The notes: a model not told the origin generated them from the letters alone. Positions 53,901-63,189 are shown, counted from the first letter of the stretch. The stretch is 64,000 bases of DNA from Geobacter sp. SVR (GCF_016865365.1 NZ_AP024469.1:62001-126000), one strand, 5' to 3'. Made by a program: numbers and translations.

Positions 53901-54298
53901 GGAGCGGATGCGATCAGGGTGACATTCAGACCGGGATGCAGAATGCCGCCAAGGATTGTCATTACGTGGGGGACTATTGTTACAAAAAATGGCCGCTGGT
54001 GGGATGTGTGCAGAAGGCTAAAAGCTTCTGCTGCTTCAACTCGAAAATGGCGAGGATCATACATGAACAGGGGAGACCGCAACTTCAATCGTTTCAGCCG
54101 AACGGCGGCTGGGGTGTACCCGAAGCACCCAACTGCCGCGGCTTTACTCCAGACGAATTTCAGGCACTGGACTTTTCGAGGATCGATCTTTCGGAATACT
54201 TTGAAGACGTACAGAAGGATCTTGCTACCAAGATTGATGGTTCACAGCAGACCATCATGCAAAACATCCAGAACAAGTACCAGGCGACGCCGAAATGA
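50924..54298 (+). CDS. traN: TraN-like mating-pair stabilisation protein (1124 aa)
   Basis: This very large secreted protein has a signal peptide (ends AQA), a Pro-rich linker (ten or more consecutive Pro), then about ten Cys repeats with the pattern C-P-x-G-x-T-Y and C-E/K-K, and a conserved TraN end (DYCYKKWPLVGCVQKAKSFC, RIIHEQGRPQLQSF, CRGFTPDEFQALDFSRIDL). TraN is the outer-membrane adhesin that binds the recipient. The Cys-repeat middle probably sets recipient range. Confidence 0.88.
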   Translation: MLSRIAYSILYAVLLLSLSGVTTTAQAVVSCQDTISTGTTYRYIDALAFFTEFNGKTYAIAKSAVSGSQSLPDIYFDFSANISREYLMTGTDTASLKRMLSLGQFGAAKPVSVDSQQTLDFLIKRYGTYLGTATSDKSTYIDAWKEFGPVGFTAVDGSGLPFTKWPAAGAYTGQDPQAVVMGSDGIWASGLDGTRSSQIVEFPGKLDCALSYIDPGTITPPPPPPPPPPPDPNAINNIMCGQDLNNNGYAGDPGETANCIQTTQGQFCPVGSTECVETYTAPVCPAGSTLETTRDMCQATAQNVCGSGYTWDSGIDKCIATVVCPENGTFNPVADRCEKLVQNDCPVGYTYDANPASQTYDRCVKSATCTDGGAFIAAKDRCEKAWMPVCDTANGYAYNGTTGKCERSPICTYGSYNATYNLCVQPFVPSCPSGYSYNSSRGRCEKAPECPTGTTYNVVTNKCDAITGASSQQVLSCSPQSFLCAPYADSCCNVSISCPNGPQGQVSVAANYCCLGSDAITIQSPLDLLTRTELTSTGYALSALQCDSVGNCSYYFMDRYCADGSPASAWMLSGSFTMASTQMVCPAGQALINGNQCLSATNPTCSGGNFDPNMDVCWATYTPTCTQGTYDSASGLCILAPSCPNGTLNTTTDLCEATITRDCGTYSFDAAANLCFSSPVCANGAYDAAFNVCQATLTRNCGTYSWSQADFKCLQPVACPKDPAFSQAVTTSFSTTLDKCVSEVQHDCPAGTTYTPLPIGKCEAVPICSGAGIYNPQKDSCFEGFNTCPLGTQYACMEYQGKMQCSPNPCFNPGAPGSEVTTTLDESMLQNDGPKDANGNCLGQIYIFNGKASRCRPPGLTVGYLNNCCESDKVASEDTGTSISTAVQGIQMAYEIGQVAYYGNALVTGAAQISAISTTATGAVTSMTVVSAAGTTTTLSGAAATGAYATMASGATGASAIGAGLQAYAAALLNPATIIIAVVVLVVMKVLMGSGCDQGDIQTGMQNAAKDCHYVGDYCYKKWPLVGCVQKAKSFCCFNSKMARIIHEQGRPQLQSFQPNGGWGVPEAPNCRGFTPDEFQALDFSRIDLSEYFEDVQKDLATKIDGSQQTIMQNIQNKYQATPK

Positions 54299-54951
54299 TC
54301 AGGCGCACAGGATTGGCAGTGATAGCCCTGGTGCTTGGTGTTACGTCGGTGCAAGCCAAGGTGATTGGCACTTTCGGCACCACATACCGAATCACGGAAC
54401 GGGATGCCCTGGCCGAGATCGAGGAGCGTGCCCGGCAGGTGGACTGGAACAAGGTGCTGGACAAACGCAAGGTCGAGAACTACCAGGGACCGCCGGACAA
54501 GGCGAGCCTGCCGCGAGCGAAGCGGAACCGGAACTTCCCGGTTGACATGACCTATACCACCGAGATCGATGTGCCTGACGGCAAGGGGGGGATTCTTTAC
54601 CCCAAGGGTTACACCTTTAACCCGCTCGACTACGTGACCTACCCGAAAACGCTGGTGGTCATCGACGGCACCGACCCGGAGCAGGTGAAGTGGTTTGCCG
54701 CCTCCGAGTATGACAAGCGGCTCGATGTGACGCTTCTGCTTACGGAGGGGAATTTCGGAACCGTGTCGAAGCGGATCAGCCGTCCGTTGTTCTATGCCGA
54801 CAGTAAGATGATCGAACGCCTCAAGCTGAAGGCCGTACCATCGGTCATCAAGCAGAAGGGTCGGTTGATGGAGGTAACTGAAGTGGCGCTGCCGGTTGGC
54901 AAGGCAAAAGCTGCGTCCAGATCTTTACAAGACAAGAAAGGAGCCCAATGA
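54295..54951 (+). CDS. traW: TraW-like periplasmic protein
   Basis: This 218-residue protein has a signal peptide and the TraW pattern: VIGTFGTTYRITERDALAEI at the start, RNRNFPVDMTYTTEIDVPDG, YPKGYTFNPLDYVTYPKTLV and KAVPSVIKQKGRLMEV. It works with TrbC and TraU in pilus assembly. It overlaps traN by four bases. Confidence 0.88.
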   Translation: MIRRTGLAVIALVLGVTSVQAKVIGTFGTTYRITERDALAEIEERARQVDWNKVLDKRKVENYQGPPDKASLPRAKRNRNFPVDMTYTTEIDVPDGKGGILYPKGYTFNPLDYVTYPKTLVVIDGTDPEQVKWFAASEYDKRLDVTLLLTEGNFGTVSKRISRPLFYADSKMIERLKLKAVPSVIKQKGRLMEVTEVALPVGKAKAASRSLQDKKGAQ

Positions 54952-55418
54952 ATTCACTTATTACTCAATCACTCTGCATGGCTGGCCTCCTGGCGCTTTG
55001 CGCCGGCTGCTCACACGAATCCTGGACAAACGTCGAAGAAACTACTCGGCTACCATCCATGGCAGCACCCATTCTGGCACCGGTTAACTGGGTGACCAAA
55101 GCAGGGAGGGCTGTCACCAGCAAGTCCTCGGAATCGTCAGATTCAGATAGAGGCAAGCAGTTTGTCCTGTCGCGCAGAGTTATGGATGACTTCAGCAGCG
55201 ACGGTAAATTCATGGAAGAGGTGCTGGCAGTACAGAGCCGATTCCGTGCCCACGACTGGGGTTCTGTTACGCCAGAGCAACTACAGGCCAACAGCAGTTC
55301 CAATCGTGGCAAAGGATCTGTCGGTCGATATCCAACCGGAAGCAAGGGAGCGGCCATCATCATCACGGACGAAGGGTCCGAATTCAAGGTGCGGTATGAG
55401 GATGAACCTGAGCAATAA
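54948..55418 (+). CDS. Hypothetical lipoprotein in the transfer operon
   Basis: This 156-residue protein has a lipobox (LCAGC) and no known domain. It is Ser-rich in the middle. It overlaps traW by four bases and the traU start by 23 bases, so it is part of the operon. It could be an exclusion or assembly lipoprotein; this is not shown. Confidence 0.65.
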   Translation: MNSLITQSLCMAGLLALCAGCSHESWTNVEETTRLPSMAAPILAPVNWVTKAGRAVTSKSSESSDSDRGKQFVLSRRVMDDFSSDGKFMEEVLAVQSRFRAHDWGSVTPEQLQANSSSNRGKGSVGRYPTGSKGAAIIITDEGSEFKVRYEDEPEQ

Positions 55419-56424
55419 CATAACTATCATCGCATTGGTCACGCTCTTTCTAACAGTACCGGTTGCCTACGGAGCCGGCGGTGCCTGCAAGGGTAAGGTG
55501 CTCAACCCAGTGACCGATATCTGCTGGCAGTGCATGTTCCCGGTGAAGATGGGGAGCGTCTCTTACGGCAATGGCGCCGAGCCGGCTCCAGGCAACATTA
55601 CCTCGCCGGTCTGTGCCTGTCCGGACAGCAAAGGGATACTGATCCTTGGCGTGTCAACCGCGTTTTGGGAGCATGCCCGTCTGATCGAGACGGTCAAGGA
55701 CCCGTTCTGTTTCCCGGTCATGGGCACTGGCATGACCAACCCGAAACCCGGCTTCTCTTCAGGCGAGATTCGTAGCAAGGAGTATGGCGATTCGGACTTT
55801 GCCTTCCAGCAGGCTCATTACTTCTACTTCCCGGCCTGGTCAATCCTGAAACTGTTCATGGATTTCCCCTGCGCCGAGAACCGGGCGTTCGACCTGGCCT
55901 ACATGACGGAAGTGGACCCGATGTGGAACGATGACAGTCTGTCGTTCATCATCAACCCGGAGGCACTCCTGTTCGGCAATCCGGTGTCGCAGTTGGCGTG
56001 CGTTGCCGACAGCGTGGGAGCAACCATGTCGTACCCAATCGATCCCCTGTTCTGGTGCATGGGTAGCTGGGGATCGTTCTACCCCCTTTCGGGGAGCATG
56101 ATCGAGAACAACCCCTTCAATGTGAATGCGGGCTTGGCGGCCCGGATGCTGTTCAAGCTCGGGCGAGAGACGCTCCTCTATGATACCGGCATCAACCAGT
56201 GCGCCAGTGCCGGGGTCGTGACACCGATTCTCGTTAAAAGCAATTACCGGCTCCAGATTGCAAGGCCGGTGCGTGGTAACGACTGCATCCCCATCGGCAG
56301 GCCGTCTCTCATCTGGGGGACGGCAAAGAACCCACCCTTTGGTACAACCAACACGTCTCCTGACAATTTTCTCTGGTCACTGACACGAAGGAGGGTCTGT
56401 TGCGTCGGCTATGCACTCAATTAA
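55396..56424 (+). CDS. traU: TraU-like periplasmic assembly protein
   Basis: This 342-residue protein has a signal peptide and the TraU signature: DICWQCMFPVKMGSV, VCACPDSKGILILGVSTAFW, EHARLIETVKDPFC and FPVMGTGM, with many Cys. It acts in F-type pilus assembly and DNA transfer. An ATG at 55402 is an alternative start. Confidence 0.92.
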   Translation: MRMNLSNNITIIALVTLFLTVPVAYGAGGACKGKVLNPVTDICWQCMFPVKMGSVSYGNGAEPAPGNITSPVCACPDSKGILILGVSTAFWEHARLIETVKDPFCFPVMGTGMTNPKPGFSSGEIRSKEYGDSDFAFQQAHYFYFPAWSILKLFMDFPCAENRAFDLAYMTEVDPMWNDDSLSFIINPEALLFGNPVSQLACVADSVGATMSYPIDPLFWCMGSWGSFYPLSGSMIENNPFNVNAGLAARMLFKLGRETLLYDTGINQCASAGVVTPILVKSNYRLQIARPVRGNDCIPIGRPSLIWGTAKNPPFGTTNTSPDNFLWSLTRRRVCCVGYALN

Positions 56425-57386
56425 TGTCCTGTTTATTTATCGCTGCGCCCTGGGTGGTATCTGCTTCCGGTAATCCTGGATACATCACTACCCCTGATAC
56501 CTGCTGCATCGTCGACAAGATTGTCGAGGATACGGTGTATCTCAGTAAAGTGGGCACTTGTAGCGGCAAACCCGGCAGAGCCTTCATCCAGACAAAGCTT
56601 AAAAAGGTGAAGGTCGTTGTGAATGGAACCGTGTGGAAGGAGACTGATGTGGAAGGACTGAGTGTACCGGATCTTGCCAATACCCTGACCAAGGCCGACC
56701 ATCTCGCAGAGCGATTGACAGTTCCCAAAAACCGCAATGACCGCGAAATGTCTGATTTGGCCGGAACGCTTGATTCCTACTACCACTCTGATGAATTTCA
56801 GTTGCGCGTATTGAGTGAGACAGAACGAATCAAGAAAGAAGTCTTTGGGGATAAGGTCACCGGCTACTACGCAGATAAGGCCAAAAAAGAAAGCAAAGGG
56901 AAACTCACCAACTCCGAGCGCATCTATGTTTTCGTTTCCTCAGCCATGCCGCTCCTGACGATCAGGAACTATGCCGCTTCTGTGTCCCGCCTGGGAGACC
57001 CGAACGTCACCCTGGTCATGCGCGGGTTCGTAGATGGGATGACGAAAATCCAGCCGACCATCAGCTTCATCGCCTCAGTACTGCAGCGTGACCAGTCGTG
57101 CCGCCCACAGGAAGGAGAATGCGAGATGATACCGGCAAGCCTTGCAGTAGATCCCCTGTTGTTCCGGCGGTACCAGATCGACCGGGTTCCCGCCGTGGTC
57201 TATGCCAGGGGGCTCAAAGCTGAGGATGCCGGCTTGAGTGAGGGAGATGCCAAGAACGCCACTATTGCGGATTACCATACGGCATACGGTGATGCCCGCC
57301 TGGAGTACCTGCTTGATCAGATCCAGAGGGAAACTGGATCGCAGTCCCTGGCCGCTTTGCTTTCCACTCCGGCAAACAAAAACTGA
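56400..57386 (+). CDS. trbC: TrbC-like (F-type) periplasmic protein
   Basis: This 328-residue protein starts at TTG overlapping traU, with GGAGG upstream. It has a signal peptide and a C-terminal TrbC domain (YVFVSSAMPLLTIRNYAASV, VTLVMRGFVDGM, SLAVDPLLFRRYQIDRVPAV). It cooperates with TraW in pilus assembly. The N-terminal 150 residues are an added segment. Confidence 0.88.
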   Translation: MRRLCTQLMSCLFIAAPWVVSASGNPGYITTPDTCCIVDKIVEDTVYLSKVGTCSGKPGRAFIQTKLKKVKVVVNGTVWKETDVEGLSVPDLANTLTKADHLAERLTVPKNRNDREMSDLAGTLDSYYHSDEFQLRVLSETERIKKEVFGDKVTGYYADKAKKESKGKLTNSERIYVFVSSAMPLLTIRNYAASVSRLGDPNVTLVMRGFVDGMTKIQPTISFIASVLQRDQSCRPQEGECEMIPASLAVDPLLFRRYQIDRVPAVVYARGLKAEDAGLSEGDAKNATIADYHTAYGDARLEYLLDQIQRETGSQSLAALLSTPANKN

Positions 57387-57409
57387 AAAAGGAAAGAGGA
57401 AACATTCGC

Positions 57410-57802
57410 ATGAATGATGAAACCAGCATGGAGTCTAACATCTCTCAGGAATCGGAAAACAACAAGGATGCCGTTTCGGTACCCAAAGAGTATCCCAAAA
57501 AGCATCCCAAACAGCATCCAAGCCTTGTTTCCATGATAGCGATCTGTGTGGCGGTGTCTATTGGAGCATCTTTGGCAACCATAGTTGGCTATGACCGCTG
57601 GTTCGCCCAGAAGGTAGTTGCAGTCGATATCAAGGGGTACATCTCCCAGCAGCGGGACAACTATCTGGCCGGCAAACTGAATGATGACGAGTTGAAAAAG
57701 AGTTTCGACCGACTGGAAACCGTCATCACGGCAATTCCAAAGAACCGGGTGATCATCATGGGTGACGCGGTGGTGCGCAATGCCGAAACCGTTAAACCTT
57801 GA
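57410..57802 (+). CDS. trbI: TrbI-like (F-type) inner-membrane protein
   Basis: This 130-residue protein has a charged N-terminus, one membrane helix (VSMIAICVAVSIGASLATIV) and a TrbI-like end (VVAVDIKGYISQQRDNYLAG, NRVIIMGDAVVRNAE). TrbI affects pilus retraction or length in F. Confidence 0.75.
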   Translation: MNDETSMESNISQESENNKDAVSVPKEYPKKHPKQHPSLVSMIAICVAVSIGASLATIVGYDRWFAQKVVAVDIKGYISQQRDNYLAGKLNDDELKKSFDRLETVITAIPKNRVIIMGDAVVRNAETVKP

Positions 57803-58274
57803 TTTCCATAACTGGCGGCTCTGGATGGCTATCACCTGCCTGCTCGTTGCGGGAACTCTGATCCCTTACAAGTTCAGTGTTACTCTCACGCCTTCGCTCA
57901 AGCACAGGATCTACTGGCTCACGCGTAATCCGGACAAGGTGGTGAGAGGTGATTACGTCCTGTTTCACCATAAGGAACTTGCGGCCAAGGTTGGTATGAA
58001 AAAGTCGGAGGAGATGCTGAAGGTCATCGGCTGCAACGAAGGGGATCAGCTCACCGTCGATGCGGAGAAGAAGTTCTACTGCAACGGCGAGTATATGGTC
58101 CGGGCCAAAGACATCTCGCTGAAGGGGGAACCGCTGCAGCACTTCGTCTTCAATGGTCAAATCCCCAAGGGAGTCATGTTCGTCATGGGACAGCACAAAG
58201 ACAGCTACGACTCCCGCTATTTCGGTTTCGTGGACAAGAACCGCATCCTGGCGAAAGCCTACCCGATCTATTGA
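57780..58274 (+). CDS. TraF-type S26 signal peptidase
   Basis: This 164-residue protein has a membrane segment (WMAITCLLVAGTLIPYKF) and an S26 peptidase core: TLTPSLKHRIYWL with the catalytic Ser, GDYVLFHH, and EMLKVIGCNEGDQL with the catalytic Lys. It is like the TraF protease of RP4, which processes pilin. It overlaps the trbI gene by 23 bases; GTG at 57762 is another start. Confidence 0.82.
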   Translation: MPKPLNLDFHNWRLWMAITCLLVAGTLIPYKFSVTLTPSLKHRIYWLTRNPDKVVRGDYVLFHHKELAAKVGMKKSEEMLKVIGCNEGDQLTVDAEKKFYCNGEYMVRAKDISLKGEPLQHFVFNGQIPKGVMFVMGQHKDSYDSRYFGFVDKNRILAKAYPIY

Positions 58275-58284
58275 GAGGAATTCC

Positions 58285-58536
58285 GTGCCCATTGAGAAAC
58301 TCAATCCCCTGCATTACATGGGGCAGGCTGCATATACCGGCTTCTGGCAGAAACTCTTCGCGACACTGCTCTACGGTTTCTGGGGGCGTTTCTTCTTCGT
58401 TGCCCTCGTGGTCTCGGCCTTCTGGGTTGGAGTCCGACAGCGGAATCCGACCTTGGCTGCCATCTGCCTGCTGCTGGCGGCAATCGTCGCCTATGGCGGC
58501 GGGATCATGAACCTGATCAGATCGTTCACGGGATAG
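58285..58536 (+). CDS. Small membrane protein of the transfer operon (83 aa)
   Basis: It starts at GTG with GAGAGGA upstream, and has two hydrophobic helices (FFFVALVVSAFWVGV, LAAICLLLAAIVAYGGG). No named family. It sits between the S26 peptidase and a larger membrane protein in the operon. Confidence 0.7.
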   Translation: MPIEKLNPLHYMGQAAYTGFWQKLFATLLYGFWGRFFFVALVVSAFWVGVRQRNPTLAAICLLLAAIVAYGGGIMNLIRSFTG

Positions 58537-58544
58537 GAGAGAAC

Positions 58545-59285
58545 GTGTCGAAGGATAGTAACAGCACACCGGATATCATGCCGGTACCGCCAAGCAATGA
58601 GATCCACCCGCGAGGACTCCTGGAGGCAATCTCGTACATCGATCAGAACTTCGCCAACGAACTGGGAGGCTGCATGATCAAGTCCCGCTTCCTGACCACC
58701 AAGCAGCGACTTGAATTCATGGAGGTGGGGTTCAGGAGCTCATTTGCTTCGGGGATAGTTTCGGCATTCCTGACTCCTGTTGCCATAGGGGTGATCGAAC
58801 AGTACATCCCCATGTTCGGTGACCCGTCGCCGACCTTCTTCGACAAGTTCAGCGCCTTCCTGTTGGCGCTGGGGTTCTCCTTGGGCTACGCCATCTTCAT
58901 GGCCAAGGCCTCCACGTGTTTCATCGGCGAGTACACACGTGCCATGGTGCTAAACCTCCTGGGCGGAATGATCTTCGGTGCCATTGTCAAGGCAGTTGTG
59001 GCCTTCATTGCCTTCCATTTTCTCTATTTCAAAATCTTCACAGACCATAACGTGGTGTGGGCAGTGACCAAGCTCTACTACACCAAGACATCTCAAGGCA
59101 CCGTTAACTCGATATATAACTGGGTCCAGGGATTCAAAGGGATCTTCCTCATTTCCGCCTACTTTGTCCTGATTTCCACGGCGGTGTTCATCATCATTCC
59201 CATTATCGCCATGCTGGTCGCATGGAGGCGCAACCGTAAATTGATCGATGCAGGAGTAGTACATGTCGATACGGACAGTATCTAG
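58545..59285 (+). CDS. Membrane protein of the transfer operon (246 aa)
   Basis: It starts at GTG with AGGAGAG upstream and has about four membrane helices (SSFASGIVSAFLTPVAIGVI, AFLLALGFSLGYAIFMA, LLGGMIFGAIVKAVVAFIAF, IFLISAYFVLISTAVFII). No named family recognised; similar proteins precede traG in related ICEs, as I recall. It overlaps the TraG gene by 23 bases. Confidence 0.7.
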   Translation: MSKDSNSTPDIMPVPPSNEIHPRGLLEAISYIDQNFANELGGCMIKSRFLTTKQRLEFMEVGFRSSFASGIVSAFLTPVAIGVIEQYIPMFGDPSPTFFDKFSAFLLALGFSLGYAIFMAKASTCFIGEYTRAMVLNLLGGMIFGAIVKAVVAFIAFHFLYFKIFTDHNVVWAVTKLYYTKTSQGTVNSIYNWVQGFKGIFLISAYFVLISTAVFIIIPIIAMLVAWRRNRKLIDAGVVHVDTDSI

Positions 59286-62200
59286 GCTCATTCTTACGGC
59301 ACTCTTGGTGCTCATCCCAACCATGGCTTTGGCTCTGGACATGGAGTTCTATGTCTGGGGTGGCCATGACGCCGTGGTGAATGCCTTCGGCAAGCTGGCG
59401 CTGATCTTCGGCGACAATGCTTACAAATCGCTCTATTTCGTGGTCATCACCGCCGGGCTCTTCTTTGGCGGGGTGACGGTCTTTGCCAAGTCGCTTGGAA
59501 CTGCCAACGGCTCAGTCATGACCTGGATCGTGCCGACCCTGATCGGCGTCATGGTCTATCTTGCTCTGGTCGTCCCCAAGGGGACAATTCACGTGTACGA
59601 TCCGGTCTTCAACAAGAACCAAGCGGTGGGCGGGATACCGGACGGTGTTGTGGCAGTGGCCGGTATCCTGAACAAGATCGAGCGGGGACTGGTGGATATC
59701 GTCACTACTGCCGGAGATCCCCTGAATTACCAGACGCAGGCCGGTGGAAAAGGATTCCTGGGTCTTGCCCAACTCACCAGCATTCCCCTGTCAGCAGTGG
59801 ACAGCAATCTGGACGCTTCTATGCGGAGATACGTCAAGGATTGCGTTTCCTACGCACTGATGAATCCCAATGCCAACCTTACGGTGGATGAACTGAGGAA
59901 GACCACCACCAACTTTGTTGGCTCCCTGGATAAGGCGGTCAACCCGGCCATCTGGACGGTCTACTTCAATGCTGCCAACCCGCAGGGCCAAGCGCTTACC
60001 TGTACTGATTCCTGGACCAACATAAAGGCTGCTCTCACCCCGGCCAACCTGGGGAAGAATATCGAATCGGTTTGCGCCAATCTTGGTTACGACGTTACTG
60101 ATGCCGCCGCTTTGACCCAGTGCAAGACGGTTTTGAATAACGTCAATGCTGGAACCGGCCTCGGAGCTGCGAGCATAGATGACTTTCTGAAGCAGGCCTA
60201 CGTCTCCCAGCGGCTGGAGGAGATTTTCCGCAGCGGCAATGCTGCCGGTGCCACCAATTACCAATTCCTGCTTAGCGCTTCCGGTGCCATGAAGTCAGCC
60301 AACGAGTGGTTGCCGATTATGAAGGCGGCGCTTACAGCCATTGCAGTTGGTCTGCTGCCGTTCCTGGCGCTCTTCATACCCACGCCGCTGATCGGCAAGG
60401 CTGTGGGAATCATTGCCGGCTTTTTCATCTGGCTCACTGCCTGGGGTGTCACCGATGCTATCGTGCATCAGTTTGCCGTCGACTACGCCAATCAGGCATA
60501 CGAGATGGTACGGCAGAACAAGCTCGGTATGGATGCGCTCTACTTCTTCCCCGATCAGACCGTAAAGATCCTCGGGATGTTCGGCACACTCCGGATGAGC
60601 GGGATGATGCTGGCTACAGTTATTACCGGGATGTTGATCCGGTTCGGCGGGCACGCCATGGCGATGATGGCCGGGGGAATGGTCAACCAGGTGCAATCGG
60701 CTGGCAGCCGGGCGGCACATGAGGTGGAAGATCCAGCCGGCAGGGCTTCAGCCATGCAACGCAATGTCACCGCTATGCCAACTCAAGCATGGAGCAACGA
60801 GCACAGCTTCCAGGCCAGACAGGCGCAATCGCTGGTCGGGATGTCGGCCAAGACCACGGCGTCGAGCGATATGATCCGGGACTTTGGGATGGAGTTTTCG
60901 AGCAGGATCTCTGCCGACAGCGAGATTGGCAGATCAATCGGTTTCGGTGGTAGCGGCAGGGCCATGCGTGAGGGGGGTCTGTCATCAGCCTACGAGTTGA
61001 AATCATTCGATGGCCGGCTGGGACTCGACAAGTCTGCTGCAACCAGGGATGTTGTTTCAGGCAGCTACGGAGGCGACACTCTGGCATTTGCCAAGATGGG
61101 AGTTGCCAATGACCGGGCCTTGGCAAATGTCTTTGGCTCCGGTGAAAACTACTCTGACTTCCTGACTGCCAACATGGACAAGAGTGTCGGGCAACTGCAG
61201 GGGGAGATGGGTGCTTATGCCGCAGCCAGGTCATTGGGTTTCTCCGGGAATTGGCGAGATTTCCATGCCATGCGTTCTGAGGTTTCGGCCCTTGGGGATT
61301 TTGCCAATGCCGATGCGGTGAACAGGATTGCCGATAACTACGGGATCTCTTCCGGGCAGCTCATGCAGATGAATGCACAGTTCCAGCAGAGCAAGCATGC
61401 TTCAGAGGTAACCGGGCTCTCGAATCAGCTTGGCGGCCCAATTGCAGCCGGTACGGAAGCTGGTCATGTCGTGGCAACGGAAACTGGTGGCAAGATCCAG
61501 GGAATTTATGCAGGTGGAGGTTACGATAATTACCAGCAGCTCACCAGCAATGATGTTTCAGGGAGGATTGCTCGCAACCAGCTTGTTCATGCTGCAGCAG
61601 ACCAGATGGTTGGCCGGATTGCTCCTCAACTCAAGAACAATTCGGAGATGTACCAGAACGGTCACCTGACCGAACGGGGCTTTGCCGAGATGCAGAAGGC
61701 AATGGAGGGGCAGAACATCAACTTCACGACATCTGACGGCAAGAGCGCTGTCAATGTCGGCATGGATGGCGGGATTGTCAACTCGTCTGATTCCGGCACC
61801 GTTGCCAAAGGGGACAGGAATCAGGCGCTCGAACTGCAGAAGCAACTTCGTGCTTCAGGCTTCCAGAGTGCTGCCGTCCATGTCGCCAAGTTGTCTGGCC
61901 AGGCCTTCGACTACAAGGCAGATTACGACCGGAACGGCAATCTTGCGTCGTTTGCTATTGATCAGGGTGGCCGGGTACAGAAGTTCGATCTCGGTCAGAG
62001 CAAGACCGGAACTGATATCGAACGTCTGGACCGGAACGTGTCGACCACAGACAAGGGACTTCGTAAGACAGTTGGTGATTTTATCAAAACCGGATACGAG
62101 AACCAGTCACTGAATGTCTCCCGGAAGTCCGGCAGCTACATGATCCAGGCAGGAGGCAAGCAGATGATGGTCAATGGCGACTGGTATTACGCCAAGAATG

Positions 62201-62871
62201 AGAAAACCGGCAATATGGAGGTAGTCGGCGGTTCATTCTCCAATGGCCTTGACGGAAATGTTCTTATGTACGCCAAGGACAAGGATGGCAACCTTCATTA
62301 CTCCCAGGTTCAGGGGAAGATGGACAAAAGCGGGAATCTCATAGCCGGACAGCGCTCCGAGATCACTGAGGATCAGTTTGTTCAGTCGTCACAGCAGGGG
62401 GCGGCTGTTGTCAGTACCAGATCAGGTGGTGGAATTACCGGGAGTGTGCGTGCTGATGGCGGGGTCAAGGCGGATTATTCGAGTTCGCAGGTGGTTGGAA
62501 CGAGGGTTGAATCCAAGCAGAATCTGGCAGGCAGTGCGGCTTCGCAGGAGTTCAGGGATGGCCGTTCAATTGATGCAGGTACAGCCGCTACTACGATTGC
62601 CGTTGGTCAGGGTGCTCTACACGAGACAGCTGGACTAGTTGGGGATGTCGCGAAGACTGTTGGCCCTTATAAAGCTGCAGTTACAAAGCGAGAGGAAGCA
62701 GCTAACGCTGCTGCAAGAACTGCTGAGCGTGAGATAATACATACCGCTGAGCAGCAAGCTCGAAATGTTCAACAGCAGGTACAAAGAACCAGCAAAATAC
62801 TACAGCACCAGAGCAAAACCTCATCACTCCCTAGAGGTGGTGGCCCACAGCCACGAGGCACAAGGAGGTAA
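59263..62871 (+). CDS. traG: TraG-like mating-pair stabilisation/assembly protein (1202 aa)
   Basis: This protein has a signal-like N-terminus, a TraG_N domain (MEFYVWGGHDAVVNAFGKLA, GVTVFAKSLGTANGSVM), several membrane helices (around residues 60-80, 95-110, 350-400 and 430-470) and a long soluble C-terminal domain rich in Ala and Gln. In F, TraG joins pilus assembly and mating-pair contact. AGGAG precedes the ATG. The C-terminal half is divergent. Confidence 0.9.
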   Translation: MSIRTVSRLILTALLVLIPTMALALDMEFYVWGGHDAVVNAFGKLALIFGDNAYKSLYFVVITAGLFFGGVTVFAKSLGTANGSVMTWIVPTLIGVMVYLALVVPKGTIHVYDPVFNKNQAVGGIPDGVVAVAGILNKIERGLVDIVTTAGDPLNYQTQAGGKGFLGLAQLTSIPLSAVDSNLDASMRRYVKDCVSYALMNPNANLTVDELRKTTTNFVGSLDKAVNPAIWTVYFNAANPQGQALTCTDSWTNIKAALTPANLGKNIESVCANLGYDVTDAAALTQCKTVLNNVNAGTGLGAASIDDFLKQAYVSQRLEEIFRSGNAAGATNYQFLLSASGAMKSANEWLPIMKAALTAIAVGLLPFLALFIPTPLIGKAVGIIAGFFIWLTAWGVTDAIVHQFAVDYANQAYEMVRQNKLGMDALYFFPDQTVKILGMFGTLRMSGMMLATVITGMLIRFGGHAMAMMAGGMVNQVQSAGSRAAHEVEDPAGRASAMQRNVTAMPTQAWSNEHSFQARQAQSLVGMSAKTTASSDMIRDFGMEFSSRISADSEIGRSIGFGGSGRAMREGGLSSAYELKSFDGRLGLDKSAATRDVVSGSYGGDTLAFAKMGVANDRALANVFGSGENYSDFLTANMDKSVGQLQGEMGAYAAARSLGFSGNWRDFHAMRSEVSALGDFANADAVNRIADNYGISSGQLMQMNAQFQQSKHASEVTGLSNQLGGPIAAGTEAGHVVATETGGKIQGIYAGGGYDNYQQLTSNDVSGRIARNQLVHAAADQMVGRIAPQLKNNSEMYQNGHLTERGFAEMQKAMEGQNINFTTSDGKSAVNVGMDGGIVNSSDSGTVAKGDRNQALELQKQLRASGFQSAAVHVAKLSGQAFDYKADYDRNGNLASFAIDQGGRVQKFDLGQSKTGTDIERLDRNVSTTDKGLRKTVGDFIKTGYENQSLNVSRKSGSYMIQAGGKQMMVNGDWYYAKNEKTGNMEVVGGSFSNGLDGNVLMYAKDKDGNLHYSQVQGKMDKSGNLIAGQRSEITEDQFVQSSQQGAAVVSTRSGGGITGSVRADGGVKADYSSSQVVGTRVESKQNLAGSAASQEFRDGRSIDAGTAATTIAVGQGALHETAGLVGDVAKTVGPYKAAVTKREEAANAAARTAEREIIHTAEQQARNVQQQVQRTSKILQHQSKTSSLPRGGGPQPRGTRR

Positions 62872-62874
62872 TGT

Positions 62875-63189
62875 GTGATTGAAAAGATACTATTCGTTTC
62901 TGATGGGATCATTGCAATTATGGGAAATGGGTACGTGCCGGCGGAACCAATGAATAACGTGGTTTTTGATCTAACAGAGTACGGTGTTGAACTTCGTGTT
63001 TCAGGTGTTCAAATACCGATACCAGCTGAGGCACTTGAACACCTTGAGCAAACTGAAGGAACAAATGTTCACTTTTTTGAATCAGACTCGTATGCTCTTG
63101 TTGCACCTTATCGTGGATATATTGAAATTAGCCGAGACGAAATCCTCAAATTGAAAGGAGCTTGGGAATATATTCGGTCTCACCAGTGA
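62875..63189 (+). CDS. Hypothetical protein after traG (104 aa)
   Basis: It starts at GTG with AAGGAGG upstream, three bases after traG. It has no signal peptide and looks like a small beta-rich cytoplasmic protein. It is AT-richer than the tra genes. It may be an immunity or exclusion-type gene, but nothing in the sequence proves this. Confidence 0.6.
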   Translation: MIEKILFVSDGIIAIMGNGYVPAEPMNNVVFDLTEYGVELRVSGVQIPIPAEALEHLEQTEGTNVHFFESDSYALVAPYRGYIEISRDEILKLKGAWEYIRSHQ

